From Rattus norvegicus (taxonomy: Eukaryota > Chordata > Mammalia > Rodentia > Muridae): a DNA stretch of 64,000 nucleotides. The notes beneath the pieces are model-generated. The model ran no database searches. It was given only the letters and a program-made list of their open reading frames with translations, and was not told the DNA's origin. Location: NCBI RefSeq assembly GCF_036323735.1, contig NC_086034.1:17777501-17841500 (forward strand), given 5' to 3'. The position numbers and the translations under genes were made by a program. The first letter of the stretch is position 1. Each line of letters begins with the position of its first letter. Positions 23,735-34,399 of this stretch are shown here, piece after piece.

Positions 23735-23890
23735 GGGATAGCTCAGCAGTGAAAGGTGCTTGCCCTTGAGCCCGACAACCTGAGTTCGATCCCTGGGATC
23801 CACGGTGAGGGGAGATTTGTGCTCTCTTGCTTATCTTGTGCAAGTGCCACATGATAAGCCATAAGGAAGTACAATAAAAATTAAAAAAAG
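23735..23890 (+). repeat. tRNA-derived SINE (B3/B2 type), diverged
   Basis: Head GGTGGGATAGCTCAGCAGTG, then a B-box-like GAGTTCGATCCCTGG and an A-rich 3' end near 23,870-23,890. Too diverged to assign the subfamily. Confidence 0.7.
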
Positions 23891-24394
23891 AAACCCACAA
23901 ATGTAATTTATAACGTTAACAGAGCAAAGGAGGAAATAAAAATATAACCCATCAGGTAAAAACAAATGAAGGGGACCATAGATTATTTCCACTGCCAGCC
24001 TTGGCCAGAGAAGTCACTGTCTTCTGCGGTCAGCACGTAACCCAGAGACTCATCACTGGCAAAGCGCTGCCAGTGACTGACTGCCCAGCCGTAGCCGGGG
24101 CATCTACACAACCCCGCCAAGGCCCAGGGAACTCGGGGGCAGGAAGGGTGTAAGATCTTGAGGTTGCCGAGGAGAGCTGTGAAATCCTCTTCTGAACATG
24201 GCATGGCATTCTAACTCATGTCCTCACAGCCTACGTGGCCACCTGTGCAGGATCAAGCCAACGAGGCAAGCTGGCAGTCCAGCTCGCCACACCCACTTGT
24301 CTACACACAAAATAAATAAATAATGCATTCATTTAAAAAACTGAAAAAAATATGTGTGCTTAAAGAAGCTTATGGGCTCTAAAAGAAAGCTTTT

Positions 24395-24592
24395 TAGAGA
24401 AATGACTGGAAGCACACGTTAATGGAGGCCGTGCTCATTGCACATGGGGTGTACGCATCACATGTGGAGGTCAGAGAACAACGTGTGGGAGACAGGTCTC
24501 TCCTCATCGCATGGGTATCAGGGACTGAACACGGGCTGCTAGGTTTGGTGGCAATCACCCTTATCCACTGAGCAATCTTGTCAGCCCCAAAC
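24395..24592 (-). repeat. B3-like SINE
   Basis: Antisense tRNA-derived SINE: TATCCACTGAGCAATCTTGTC at the right end and a diverged B3 body. Old copy. Confidence 0.65.
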
Positions 24593-25445
24593 AATGACTA
24601 TGCGATTTATGGGGGAAAAGGAACAAAGAGACTGATGAGGCCGTTCATATTCCCCTGGCATCCCTGCCATGTGTGCTGTGGGTGCTTCCCGAAGCAGGTC
24701 TAGCCCTGATTGGCCTCTGGGCTGGCAGATCGTTCTCAGCCTCACTGCAGGGTTGGAGGGAATGCAGGAGGCACTCTGGCCTTACCTCAGGATGCTGCAG
24801 TGTGGTTTGCTGCTTGGTTGCTTCTCCTTCCCTGACCCCTTCCCCTACCCTGGGAAGGCACATTACTTATGCTTATTACTTAAGTAATGGTTGCACATTA
24901 CTTATCTCAGCTCTTCAGGGGAAGTGTGCAGAAGGCACATAGATATGATAAACCTGCTTTGCCTGCTTATGCAACACCAAGTCGGCTGCAGCCTTACACA
25001 GTGTGTACCTCTGTGTCACTCCGGTTCCGCTCTGAGGTCACTGCTTGTGCCTCACCCCATCCCTGTGTCCTGCATTGCCCTTCATTCTAGCAGGTCTTTG
25101 CTAACTCCTTCCAGAGCCTCCACCATCTGACTGTGCTATTACCAGTTGGCTTCCCCCATCAGACATAAGCACCATGATGACAGGGACCTTGTATGTCAGA
25201 TTCTGTGTTCTGAGTCCAAAGCTGCAGGCCAGAGACATTGTAAGAGCTCAAGTGGCTCAGTGAAGCAGGTATGACCCCACCTCTCCATTTTAAGGAGAGT
25301 CTCATAGAGAGTAGCTACTTGCTTGCATTTGCATAGCCAGCTTGGACTCAGTTCCAGTGAATTTGAAAGTCATCTCTTTCTGATCTCAGAGAAGAGAGAG
25401 GTAAAGTTCTAGAGGCAGATAGCATGAATGCTAGTCTAAAGAGAC
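24593..25445. other. no feature recognised
   Basis: Apparently unique sequence. Overlapping frames of 60-90 codons on both strands show no domain or codon pattern that I trust. Confidence 0.4.
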
Positions 25446-25449
25446 CCCA

Positions 25450-25530
25450 GGAGCCAGGCGTGATGGCACACATGACTGAAATTGCAATACTCAGGAGACC
25501 AAGGTAGGAGGATTGCCACAGACACCACTG
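25450..25530 (+). repeat. B1-like SINE, partial
   Basis: GAGCCAGGCGTGATGGCACA followed by a diverged 7SL-type body, ending before the solo LTR. Confidence 0.7.
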
Positions 25531-25553
25531 TGATAAGTTTGTGTGCACATGTA

Positions 25554-25902
25554 TGCCGCGCCCAACCTCGACCAGCAAGGAAGACACGACCCCAGGAGAT
25601 CTTCTTCAAGCAGTTTTACTCAGGAACCTTGATACAACCTTCTGACTCTCTCTTCTGGCTCTCTCTCCTCTGACTCTCTCTCTTCTGACTCTCTCTCTCC
25701 GGGGAACGCCCTGAACCACACTTAAATAGCTAGCACTGGCCAGTCCTAGCAAGCCACTAGGCTGTCACTATGCGGAAGCTAGCAGGCCAAGCAGACATAG
25801 CCAAATAAGGACTTGTTTACTGCAAGGAGTGCTCACCGTTGGGAGGGTGGAAGGCGGAAACCAGCGCCATCTTTGAGGTGCGGCACGTCACAGCTCTCTA
25901 CA
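25554..25902 (-). repeat. Class II (ERVK/IAP-like) solo LTR
   Basis: A 349-bp LTR on the minus strand (TG...CA) with a 6-bp exact target duplication CATGTA at 25,548-25,553 and 25,903-25,908. Six bases is the class II size, unlike the 4-bp duplications of ERV-1 and ERV-2. On the minus strand it has a TATTTAAG box and a run of GAGAGAGTCAGA repeats. No internal sequence is left, so LTR-LTR recombination removed it. Confidence 0.87.
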
Positions 25903-26431
25903 CATGTATATGAATATGTATGTGTGTACAGGTGCATGTGCATGCGTGTGCATATGTGTGGATGTCAATCATTAGGAGCTGATTGTCTTGTGCTTTGAAT
26001 CAGGATCTTTCACTGAGCTGGAGTTCTTCAGATAGTGTAAGCTGGCTGGCCAGAGAGCCTCAAGGATCCGTCTGCCTTTATGTCCCAATGCTGGGTTACG
26101 GGCTCAGGCGGCCATGCCAGTTTTTGTTTTTAAATTAAAAATTAGTGTGTGTGTTATGAACATGTGAAGATCATGTTCTCATCCTCCAGCTTCAGGCTTG
26201 AGGGCAAGTGGCTTTACCTACTCAACCATCTTCATGGCTCATGCCCAGTCTTTTCCAGGGGTGCCAGGGGTTCAGGGGTTCAGGTAGAAGGTTCAGGAGT
26301 CCCAGGGGTTCATGCATGCTGAGCAAGCGCTCTCACCACTGAACCATTTGTTTCTGTTGCTTTAAAAATATTTGATTGTTTTAAACGTTGTATGAATTGA
26401 ACTCAGCTCTTCCTGCTTGCAAGGCAAACAC

Positions 26432-26806
26432 TTAACCTATTGAGCTGGGCCCCAATCCTGTGCCTCGATTTGTCTGGCAGAATTCTTGAAAAGCCCTGGG
26501 GAATCTTTCTGAGACCTGTGTTTCAGCTATGAAGACAGGTTTAGGGCCAATGGGCCAGAGGCTGGTCTCTTGGGACAGACTGCAGCTGTTGATGTCTGTC
26601 CGCTGGGTGAGAGGAGCGGCGAGAAGCTCCAACGCTCTCTGCTCCACCTCCTGGTTTTCTCTGGGATGTTTCATAAGCTTGGCTTGTGCCATTTGCCTGT
26701 GGGTGAGGAGCCACACGGCCCTTAAGGCAGAAATTCCCATAAGGACAAGCCCAGCTTCCGACTTCCTTGTTCCCTTCTGCCACTGGGCCCTGGAATTTGC
26801 AGCCAC
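26432..26806 (-). other. Unassigned 124-codon open frame
   Basis: An open frame in a stretch free of recognisable repeats. Residues about 19-36 are hydrophobic (GLVLMGISALRAVWLL region), followed by a charged, Gln/Glu-rich part. That could be a single-pass membrane protein or a processed pseudogene of one, but I do not recognise the family. The opposite strand is open over much of the same interval, which weakens the case. Chance is quite possible. Confidence 0.2.
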
Positions 26807-27019
26807 AGTTGATGAATGCTACCTAATGGGGGTCCTCGGTCACAGCCACAGCCTCTCAAGGCTTCAGTGTGGAACCAGGCCTAGCTTTCCATCCCGGTCT
26901 TCCTGATCCTGCACATTGGTGAGCTTAGCATGTGCCAGAGACACAGGATGAAGTGGCTTTCGTGCTGCTTGGTGCCACGCCACAGACCTGGAGTCAGAGG
27001 CTTCCTCTGTTGAAAAGTC

Positions 27020-27285
27020 TCTTCCTAGGATGGCCTTGTTGGGCATCGATGGGAAAGGAAGCCCTTGGTTCTGCCAAGGCTCGATGTCCCAGTGTAGGGG
27101 AATGTCAGGGTGGGGAGGCAGGAATGGGTGGGTAAGTAGGTGGAGGAACACCCTCATAGAAGTAGGGGGAGGGGGATGTGATGATGGGTTTATGGACGGG
27201 AAACCGAGAAAGGAGATAACATTTGAAATTTAAATTAAAAAAATCCAAATAAAAAAATAAAGAAGAAAAAGAAAGAAAGAAAAGT
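27020..27285 (+). mobile_element. L1 3' UTR
   Basis: Sense-strand end of an L1: GGATGGCCTTGTTGGGCATC, the GGGGGATG segment and ACATTTGAAATTTAAAT, finishing in an A-rich tail near 27,230-27,285. 5'-truncated. Confidence 0.85.
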
Positions 27286-27292
27286 CTCTTCC

Positions 27293-27500
27293 TGGCCTGG
27301 AGAGATGGCTCCATGGTTAAGTGCTAACAGCTTTTGCAGAGGACCAGAGTTCAGTTCCCAGCACCTACTCCAGGTGTCTCACAATTGCCTGAAACTGATT
27401 TCCTCTAGGAAGTTTGCTCTGACTCCTGGCCTAAGCCAGAACCTCTCCTGCAGACCAGGTCTCCCCCCACAACCCCTCACACCCTCCCGTGTGTGTGTGT
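27293..27500 (+). repeat. B3 SINE
   Basis: Sense tRNA-derived head (CTGGAGAGATGGCTCCATGG) and B3-like body. A short GT run follows at 27,488. Confidence 0.82.
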
Positions 27501-27765
27501 GTGTGTGCATTTGTTTCAGACACAGTCTCTGGAATTTCCACATGTAGGTCATATGGAAGCTTCCATCCGTAGCTGCCTGGCCACGGCTGGGATTCCACAG
27601 GCCTGCTGCCATGCATGGCTTTTTGTGTTTGTTCTGGGGTTCTAAACTCAACTCTTATGATTGCCAGACAGCTACTGACTGATCTATCTCCCCAGCCAGA
27701 CTTATAAATTTATTTTGTTGTTTTTTTTCCTGGTTGTTGTTGCTTTTAAAATATTTATTTACTTA

Positions 27766-27900
27766 TTTATTGTGTTTGAGACAGAGTCTCACTTTATAGC
27801 CTTGGCTGACCTGAAACTCACTATGTAGATCAAGCTAGATTTGAACTCACAAAAATCTGCCTGCTTCTGCCTCCAGAGTGTTGGGATTAAAGTCCTGGGC
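27766..27900 (-). repeat. B1 SINE
   Basis: Antisense B1: GAGACAGAGTCTCACTTTAT at the left and GTTGGGATTAAAGTCCTGGG at the right. Confidence 0.9.
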
Positions 27901-27929
27901 TGTGGTGGTTTGAATGAGAATGGCCCTCT
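27901..27929 (+). repeat. Repeat 'A', left part
   Basis: TGTGGTGGTTTGAATGAG, the start of element A. It is cut by element B and continues at 32,231. Confidence 0.75.
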
Positions 27930-28018
27930 ATTTAGGGACCTCTAGAGTCACAGAACTTATGGAAAGTCTCTCTATATTAAGGGAATTTACTAGAATGACT
28001 TACAGTCTGCAGTCCAAT
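27930..28018 (+). repeat. Repeat 'B', left part
   Basis: Starts near CTCTAGAGTCACAGAAC and runs to CAGTCCAAT, where ERV-3 enters. It continues at 31,767. Confidence 0.78.
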
Positions 28019-28694
28019 TGAAAGACCAAGTCTTTTGGGTTCAGACGCCATCTTAGAGAACCTGACCTAAGGCTGAACTCAAGTTAACTAACACACTAGT
28101 ACCTGGCACCAGTTTCCAGGTTACCCCCCAACAAGACCTGCGTCTAACACCAGTTTCCAGTTAACCCCCCAACAAACCTACACCTCCAATCATAGCCTGC
28201 CCTTCACACTGAATATTCTCACAACCACCAGTCAGGAGGAAAACAAACGTTAAGTTTATGGTTTGGCTCCCAAAGCCAGCCAATTGTGTTACAAGTCATA
28301 ATGGCCCCCAATCAGATGTGTACTGGGTTAGATGCCCCCTTTTTGCCTCTGTAAATGCTTGCCTGAAAGGCTCTCCTCTCCTCCTGCATCTGAGACAGTG
28401 TTGTGGCCCAAGCTTGAGCTTAAGTAAAGAGACTCTAAAGTTGGGGCTGGAGAGATGGCTCAGTGGTTAAGAGCACTGACTGCTCTTCCAGAGGTCCTGA
28501 GTTCAAATCCTAGCAACCACATGATGGCTCACAGCCATCTGTAATGGGATCTGATGCCCTCTTCTGGAGTGTCTGAAGACAGTGACAGTGTACTCACATA
28601 CATAAAATAAATAAATCTTTAAAAAAAAAAAGAGACCCTAAAGTGATTGCATTGGTGGTCTTTTTGGGGTTTGTGAACGTTTCTTGGCACGACA
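28019..28694 (+). repeat. ERV-3 5' LTR with B2 insertion
   Basis: From TGAAAGACCAAGTC to GCACGACA. It would be about 480 bp without the inserted B2. It shares the region around CCAGCCAATT and the AAGCTTGAGCTTAA segment with the 3' LTR. Confidence 0.85.
28442..28632 (+). repeat. B2 SINE
   Basis: Sense B2 inserted in the ERV-3 5' LTR. The flanks GAGACTCTAAAG and GAGACCCTAAAG are a target duplication with one change. Confidence 0.95.
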
Positions 28695-28697
28695 TTT

Positions 28698-28715
28698 TGG
28701 TGCATTGGCCAGGAA
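28698..28715 (+). promoter_or_regulatory. ERV-3 primer binding site (tRNA-Gly-like)
   Basis: TGGTGCATTGGCCAGGAA, three bases after the LTR. It matches the complement of the tRNA-Gly(GCC) 3' end with one mismatch. Confidence 0.82.
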
Positions 28716-29578
28716 CTCCAAGGCCTCCAGGACCTGACCTGGAGGGTCTCAATATCGGCCATTTCTGTCTGAGTCTGTGAGTCTGTCTATGTATTTATGT
28801 ACAGTAATTCTTGTTTGTGTCTTTGTCTGTTCATAAACTCTGAGTGGTGGCAGTCTCCAATTCTGTTCTGAATAAATTCTTAAATCTGAATCTGTGGCTA
28901 AAGGTGGTCAAAGGAAACATCCTGGGGGACATTCCGAGTCCTGGTCTAGGGTGAGTGTGGGCTCAAAGAGCCAAGGGCACCCACATATCTGGTTATTTTT
29001 GTTCCTTCCCGACAGAGAGGAAAGGACACGTTTGTTTTCCTTGTATGTGAGTGCTACCTTCTGGTTGTTTCTCATTCCTGCCTGATAGAGAGAACAGGAC
29101 AATTTTTTCTTGTGTCTTGTCTTTGTTGTCTATGTTATGGGGCGACTTTCTGACAGATGTTTAACATGGGACAGATGCCTTCAGCTCCACTATGTTAAAG
29201 CTAGGGGACAAGATCTTTCTGTCACCATTAGGGAAACTTTTTCTTCCCAGACAATAGGTAGCCCCACCTTATTCAATCTCTCAAGCAGAATGGGAGCTTG
29301 GTCACAGGCAGCCCCACCACAGGCAGGGGTCGGGGGAGGGTGAGAGGAGACCTGCTGCAGGGAGACAAGCCGCCAGGGGCTGCCTCCTGAGCCTGAGTCT
29401 GTTTCCTGCCCTGTGTGCAGCAGGGCTGGTCAATGATCCAGGAAACCAACCCCATCACTACTGGCCCTTTGCCACTAGTGACCTGTATAACCAGAGAAGT
29501 CAGAATTCCCTCTTTTCAGTAATTACTCTCTTAGAGACCATCTTAACCCAGCAGCACACTTGGGACGACTGTCTTCAT

Positions 29579-29630
<52 letters not shown>

Positions 29631-31344
29631 CCAGACAGAGGCCAGGAACCAGTTTCCTGGTCCCATGGGGGAACCTACTGGGGACTTCAACATCACTAAA
29701 GGATAACTTTTCAAGCCCCAGCTGCCCCAAGCCTGAAGACCTCGACAGGCCACTGCATGATTTCTCAGTCATTTTGGTCCACAGCCAAGGAACCAGACGA
29801 GGTCTTCAGGATGGATGCAGAGATAACATGGTTGACCAATGGCAACAGCTTCATTCAGGACAGACAGAGGTTTGCTAGGTCATTGTGGTCTCACACCAAG
29901 ATCATACGGGTGGAGCCACTCCTGGCAGGAATAATGGTCTGAGCTGAGCTGGTATCTCTAACCAGGGCATTAGAACTGAGAAAAGATAAAATCCCTTTAC
30001 TACCACTCACGTTCATGGGCCTATTTATAGGGAGAGAGGCCTTCTGATGGGAGAAGGAAAGACTATCAAAAATAAAGAGAAAATCCTCTCCCTACTAAAG
30101 GCTCTAGGGGGCCTAAAAAGCTGGCCATCATTCACTGCTCAGGACATCAGAGTAGGAAGGCCTGGGTTTCAGAGGGCAATAATCTCTCTTGCCCTTGACT
30201 TTCCTACATCCGGGGATCCTATGCTCCCCGACCATGCCAAGTATTCAAAAGATGACATAACCTGGACTAGAAATCTTCCCATGTCCAAATATTATGATGG
30301 ATGGTAGAGGACAGCAGATTGCTAACTCACTGTACCAGAAGAAATGGGACTGCGCATACTTTCTCCTCCCACATGGGCATCCGGAGAACACAGGATCTGA
30401 TATGACGTGCTAATATCAGGATTAGAGATGCCAACTGAAAGACAGCTAAGATTGTCATAAACTATAAAGCCTGCCAGCTAAAAAGACCCTGTAAATAGGT
30501 TCAGAGACACTGCCGAGAGACAGACTTCACAGAGCTAAAGCAGAAAATCCAGATATGAATATTTACTGATGTTTATAGACACCCTTTTAGGTTGGACTTG
30601 CGCTCTCCCCACCAAGTGTAAAACTACATCCATGGTGACAAAGAAGCTCTTAGAGGACATACTGCCAAGGTGTGGGCTTCCTCAGGTGACAGAGTCAGAC
30701 AATGGATCTGCTTTTGTGTCCCAGGTAAATCAGGACTAGCCAATATTCCGGGGATTAATTGGAAACTTTATGGTACCTCAGAGTTCAGGACAGGCAGAGA
30801 GAATGAACAGAACCCTGAAAGAGACCTTAGCTAAGTTGACCTAAGAGACTGACAATGACTGAGTTACTCCTGGGTATAGAACTCCCCTTCCGAGATGGGC
30901 TTCACCCCTTTTAAAATCGTGTTTGGGATACTCTGCTCCTCCCCCATTATTCTTAACATACGGCGGGAGTCATTACTGAGTTTGAGGACCACCAACTGCT
31001 AGACGATCCCAAGGATGTCTGATGGGCTCATAGACATGTTTGGCCTAAACTTCGTGTTCTCTATAAAACAGGTCCCCCACCCACCCTGCCCCTTCCCCCA
31101 TCACCCATAGGTTGTGGGATTGCAGTCTGAAATCACAGACCCATTGGCAGGTGAAGATGACCCTGACTAGCAGGAGGAAATTCAGCCTCAGGGGGTCTCC
31201 TGCCTCCCACTGATGGGGCCCCTACCCAAGCCCCAGAGATCCCAGGAGGGCTGAGTGGTGACAACTCTGACCCCCTCTATAATATAATAATAACTTCAGG
31301 AAGCCCCATGATTGGGCCTTCTAGTTCCTAGAGAAAGGAGGTAA
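28716..31344 (+). pseudogene. ERV-3 gag-pol remnant
   Basis: The leader and a gag-like zone (about 28,716-29,570) show no convincing frame. From 29,755 there is RNase H sequence, its histidine-rich end near 30,125-30,150, then integrase: zinc-binding remnants near 30,470, first Asp region near 30,520, SDNG near 30,697, and the Glu region near 30,790. Numerous stops and shifts. A purine tract (AGAGAAAGGAGGTAA) ends at the 3' LTR. Confidence 0.82.
29579..29629. repeat. (GA)n microsatellite
   Basis: About 50 bp of GA dinucleotides inside ERV-3, between the gag-like and RNase H parts. Confidence 0.97.
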
Positions 31345-31766
31345 TGAGAGACCAAGTCTTCTGGGTTTAGACTCCATCTTAAAGAACCTGACCTAAGGCT
31401 GAACTCAAGTTAACTAACACCAGTTGGCACCAGTTTCTAGGTTGTCTCCAACAAATCTACACTTTCGGATTATAGCTGGAGGCTCATTTCACTTCCCAAC
31501 AACCACTAATCAGGAGGAAAACAAAAGTTAAGTTCATGGTTTGGCTCCCAACACCAGCCAATTATGTCAAAGGCTATAATGGTCCCCCAATCCCTCTTGT
31601 CCCTATAAATGCTTGCCTGAAGCTGGGCTCGAGGCCTCCCTCCCATTCTCCTGCATTAGAGAGGGTAGTGTGGCCCAAGCTGGAGCTTAAATAAAGAGGC
31701 CCTAATGCAATTGCATCGGCTCCTTGGTGGCCTTTTTGGGGTTCATGAGCATTTCCTGGCACAACA
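31345..31766 (+). repeat. ERV-3 3' LTR
   Basis: 422 bp from TGAGAGACCAAG to GCACAACA, with a TATAAAT box at 31,604-31,610 and AATAAA at 31,690-31,695. Confidence 0.87.
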
Positions 31767-32230
31767 CAACAATCCCACAATGGCGACTGTGAATGGGAAT
31801 CCAGGAGTCTGGTTGCTCAGACCCACAAGGATAGGTGTTGTAGCTGCTCTTCTGTCTAAGCTGGAATCCTGAATAAGTAGGTCCCAACAGAAGTGCTGCA
31901 AGCAAGTGCAGGCAGGCAAAGAAAATGGAACTCTGACTTTTTCATTGTCCTCATGTAGGCCTCCAGCAGAGGTATGGACCAGATTAAAGGTGTGTACCAC
32001 ATGCCTAGACCTAAGCTGTTCTTTCCTTGGAACTTGCTCTGTCCCAGGCTGGCCTTGAACTCAGAGATCTGCTTGATTCTGTCTCCTGGGTGTAAAGGCA
32101 TATGCCACCTTGCCTGGGCTTTTTCATGGCCACTGTGTCTCAAGATTTGGATCCTAGATGTGTCCTCCATTTCTGGATTGTAGTTCATTCCAGATATGGT
32201 CAAGTTGACAACTGGGAATTCCGTTACAGA
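31767..32230 (+). repeat. Repeat 'B', right part
   Basis: Resumes element B after ERV-3 (CACAATGGCGACTGTGAATGG) and ends with GTCAAGTTGACAACTGG. An antisense B1-related stretch lies at about 32,008-32,120 within it. Confidence 0.78.
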
Positions 32231-32580
32231 CCCCCCAGGAGCTCATAGATCTGAATGCTCAGTCATCAGGGACTGGAACTGTTTGAAAGTATTGTAATCA
32301 TTAGGGAGTGTGTCCTTGTTGGAGGAAGTGTGTCACTAAGGCTTTGAGGTTCCCAAAGCCCATGCTAGGTCCAGTCTCTCTCTGCTTGCCTGTCTGTGGG
32401 CCAGGATGTAAAGCCCTCAGCCACTGTTCCCCTGCCGTGGGCGTTGCCGTGTTCCTCACCATGATGATGATGGTCTAAATCTCTGACATTGTAAGCCAGC
32501 CCCAATTAAATGCTTTCGTTTCTAAGAATTGTCTTGGCCATGGCGTCTCTTCACAGCAATGGAACAGTGACTAAGATATA
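32231..32580 (+). repeat. Repeat 'A', right part
   Basis: Continues element A from 27,929 and ends with TTCACAGCAATGGAACAG. The 4.3 kb between the two halves are later insertions. Confidence 0.78.
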
Positions 32581-32671
32581 AACCACCATGATTTCATCTT
32601 AAATTGTGTATATGTGTGTTTGTGTCTTTGTGTGGCTATGTGCATGTGAGTCCCCAAGGAGGCCACGCAAG

Positions 32672-32874
32672 AGTTGGAATGATGGTGTAGGCTTTCACAG
32701 AGTTGGAATGATGGTGGAGGCTTTCACAGAGTTGGAATGATGGTGGAGGCTTTCACAGAGTTGGAATGATGGTGGAGGCTTTCACAGAGTTGGAATGATG
32801 GTGGAGGCTTCCACAGAGTTGGAATGATGGTGGAGGCTTTCACAGAGTTGGAATTGATGATGGAGGCTTTCACT
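32672..32874. repeat. 29-bp minisatellite, about 7 copies
   Basis: Seven units of 29 bp beginning AGTTGGAATGATGGTGGAGG. Units 2-4 are identical, while the first and last are more diverged. The array ends about 1.3 kb before the Cyp4f start codon. Confidence 0.97.
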
Positions 32875-33744
32875 GGAGCCAAAGTGGGTCTTGAACTACA
32901 TTCCTTTCTCAGCCTCTCAAGTGTTTGGCTGATAAGCACAGGGCACTGTGACTCTTTTGAGGGCTCTAGCCACCTGACATCATGGCTGACTGGGCTGCAG
33001 GAGGTACTGAGGATATAGAGCGAGTTATCTCCCATTTACCTTCTTTCTCAGCAGCTGCGTTTGGAGCCAACTCTTCAAGCCCTGCAGGGCAATCTTAGGA
33101 AGCCAGGAAGGGAACAGGCAGTCTGCTGGGCAGAGCATAATGGGTATGGGAGGAGCAACAGGAGGCCATTAAAAAGGTTTCAGGGTGCTTCTGGTATGGA
33201 ACCATCTCGTGCCTTGAGATTCTAGCACTATCAATGCCTCTGTGTCGACAGGGCACTGTTCTCAGTAAGGAAGCAACATTTCGGAGAAAAAAAGCTCTGG
33301 GTTTTAGGCTCTGACAAACCCAAGATTGTTTTGAGCTGTGCAACTTGGGTTAGGTGCTTGCCTTCTCTGAGATTCAGTTTGTTCTTGTGTTGACACCCAG
33401 GATTCCGGTCCAGACTGCTTACAGTGTGGAGGGAAACACCAGGTTGTGAGAGGATCCTGGGCACCTGAAGAAAGCAGACAGCTTATGTAGACGAGCCGGG
33501 GCTCAAGAGGCATGACTTAGGGAGAGGATACTTTCCTCATACTCTTCTCAAGAGCAGACTTAGTCCACAAGCCGCACAGTGGTGACTAGCCGGTTTCCTC
33601 ACACCCTCTTTTGGGGACTTTATCTTCACAGAACCATCCACCGCTTCCTTCAGAGTCCTTACACAAGAGGTGTGAAGTCCTGAGGACGTGGCACCCGTGC
33701 TTTGTGACCCTGACTGTGCAGTCTTGAATTGGTTCCCCTCTGCT
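32875..33744. other. Upstream flank, no feature recognised
   Basis: Mostly unique sequence between the minisatellite and the candidate promoter. No exon-like frame or named repeat. Confidence 0.4.
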
Positions 33745-33905
33745 TCAGCTTGGCCCCGCCCCCAAATGTTGGCCACTTAGGCAGGAAGAGGCAGCCGGGC
33801 TTGCAAGGGATTGGCTAGTCCAGCCCAATTTTTTCTAGGTGCTCCTGGTCAGGAGCCAGAGAAGGGGAGAGACAGACCTGAGAAACACAGTGTTCCTAAG
33901 AGAAG
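33745..33905 (+). promoter_or_regulatory. Cyp4f17: Candidate Cyp4f promoter and untranslated exon
   Basis: A GC box (GGCCCCGCCCCC, 33,752-33,763) and an inverted CCAAT box (GATTGGCTA, 33,809-33,817) lie 0.4 kb before the start codon. GAAG|GTACCAG at about 33,902-33,909 could be the donor of a non-coding first exon. CYP4F genes usually have such an exon and splice to an acceptor directly at the ATG, which is seen here. The transcription start is not determined. Confidence 0.35.
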
Positions 33906-34201
33906 GTACCAGTGGGGTTGAGAGGTCCCAGGCTGGGGCAGTACAAGAAGTCAGCAGCAGACGTTAATTTCTGGCTAATAGTCCATGGCTCAGACTCTAA
34001 TCAATATCTTTCCTCCTTCTCCTTCTCTTCCTCTTCTCCCCTTTTTGCCTGCCCCCATATATTGCCCTGGGTCTCCCTACTTCCTCAGGCCTTATCTCCA
34101 ACTCTTTGGTTCTCTGCTCCTGTGCACTGTCCAGACCTCCCCCCCCCCCCCGCCCTCTTCCATGCCCCAGGATCTCATCCTGTGTGCATTTACTCTGCAG
34201 G

Positions 34202-34399
34202 ATGCCACTGCTGAGCCTGTCCTGGCTGGGCCTGGGGCACACAGCAGCCTCTCCATGGCTGTTGCTGCTGCTGGTTGGGGCCTCCTGTCTCCTGGCTTAC
34301 ATCCTGCCTCAGGTTTATGCTGTCTTTGAGAACTCTCGTCGCCTCCGCCGTTTTCCGCAGCCCCCCACACGAAACTGGCTCTTTGGACACCTAGGCCTG
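34202..34399 (+). CDS. Cyp4f17: Cyp4f coding exon 1 (residues 1-66)
   Basis: The acceptor AG ends at 34,200 and the ATG follows after one base. It encodes the signal-anchor and hinge. Donor CCTG|GTGAGT, phase 0. The next upstream polypyrimidine tract includes a C-run at 34,141. Confidence 0.95.

Larger units (their letters stand above)
28019..31766 (+). mobile_element. ERV-3: old class I provirus, no env
   Basis: Two related LTRs flank a 2.65-kb interior with a tRNA-Gly-type primer site and late pol sequence. The flanks CAAT and CAAC look like a 4-bp target duplication with one change. The LTRs differ by many substitutions and indels, so this is much older than ERV-2. Coding sequence is scrambled and no env is seen between integrase and the 3' LTR. 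Confidence 0.87.

Noticed and set aside
24593..27000. A second Cyp4f gene or fragment upstream
   Set aside because: No P450 motif (I-helix, ExxR, heme loop) is seen outside 34,202-60,305 on either strand.
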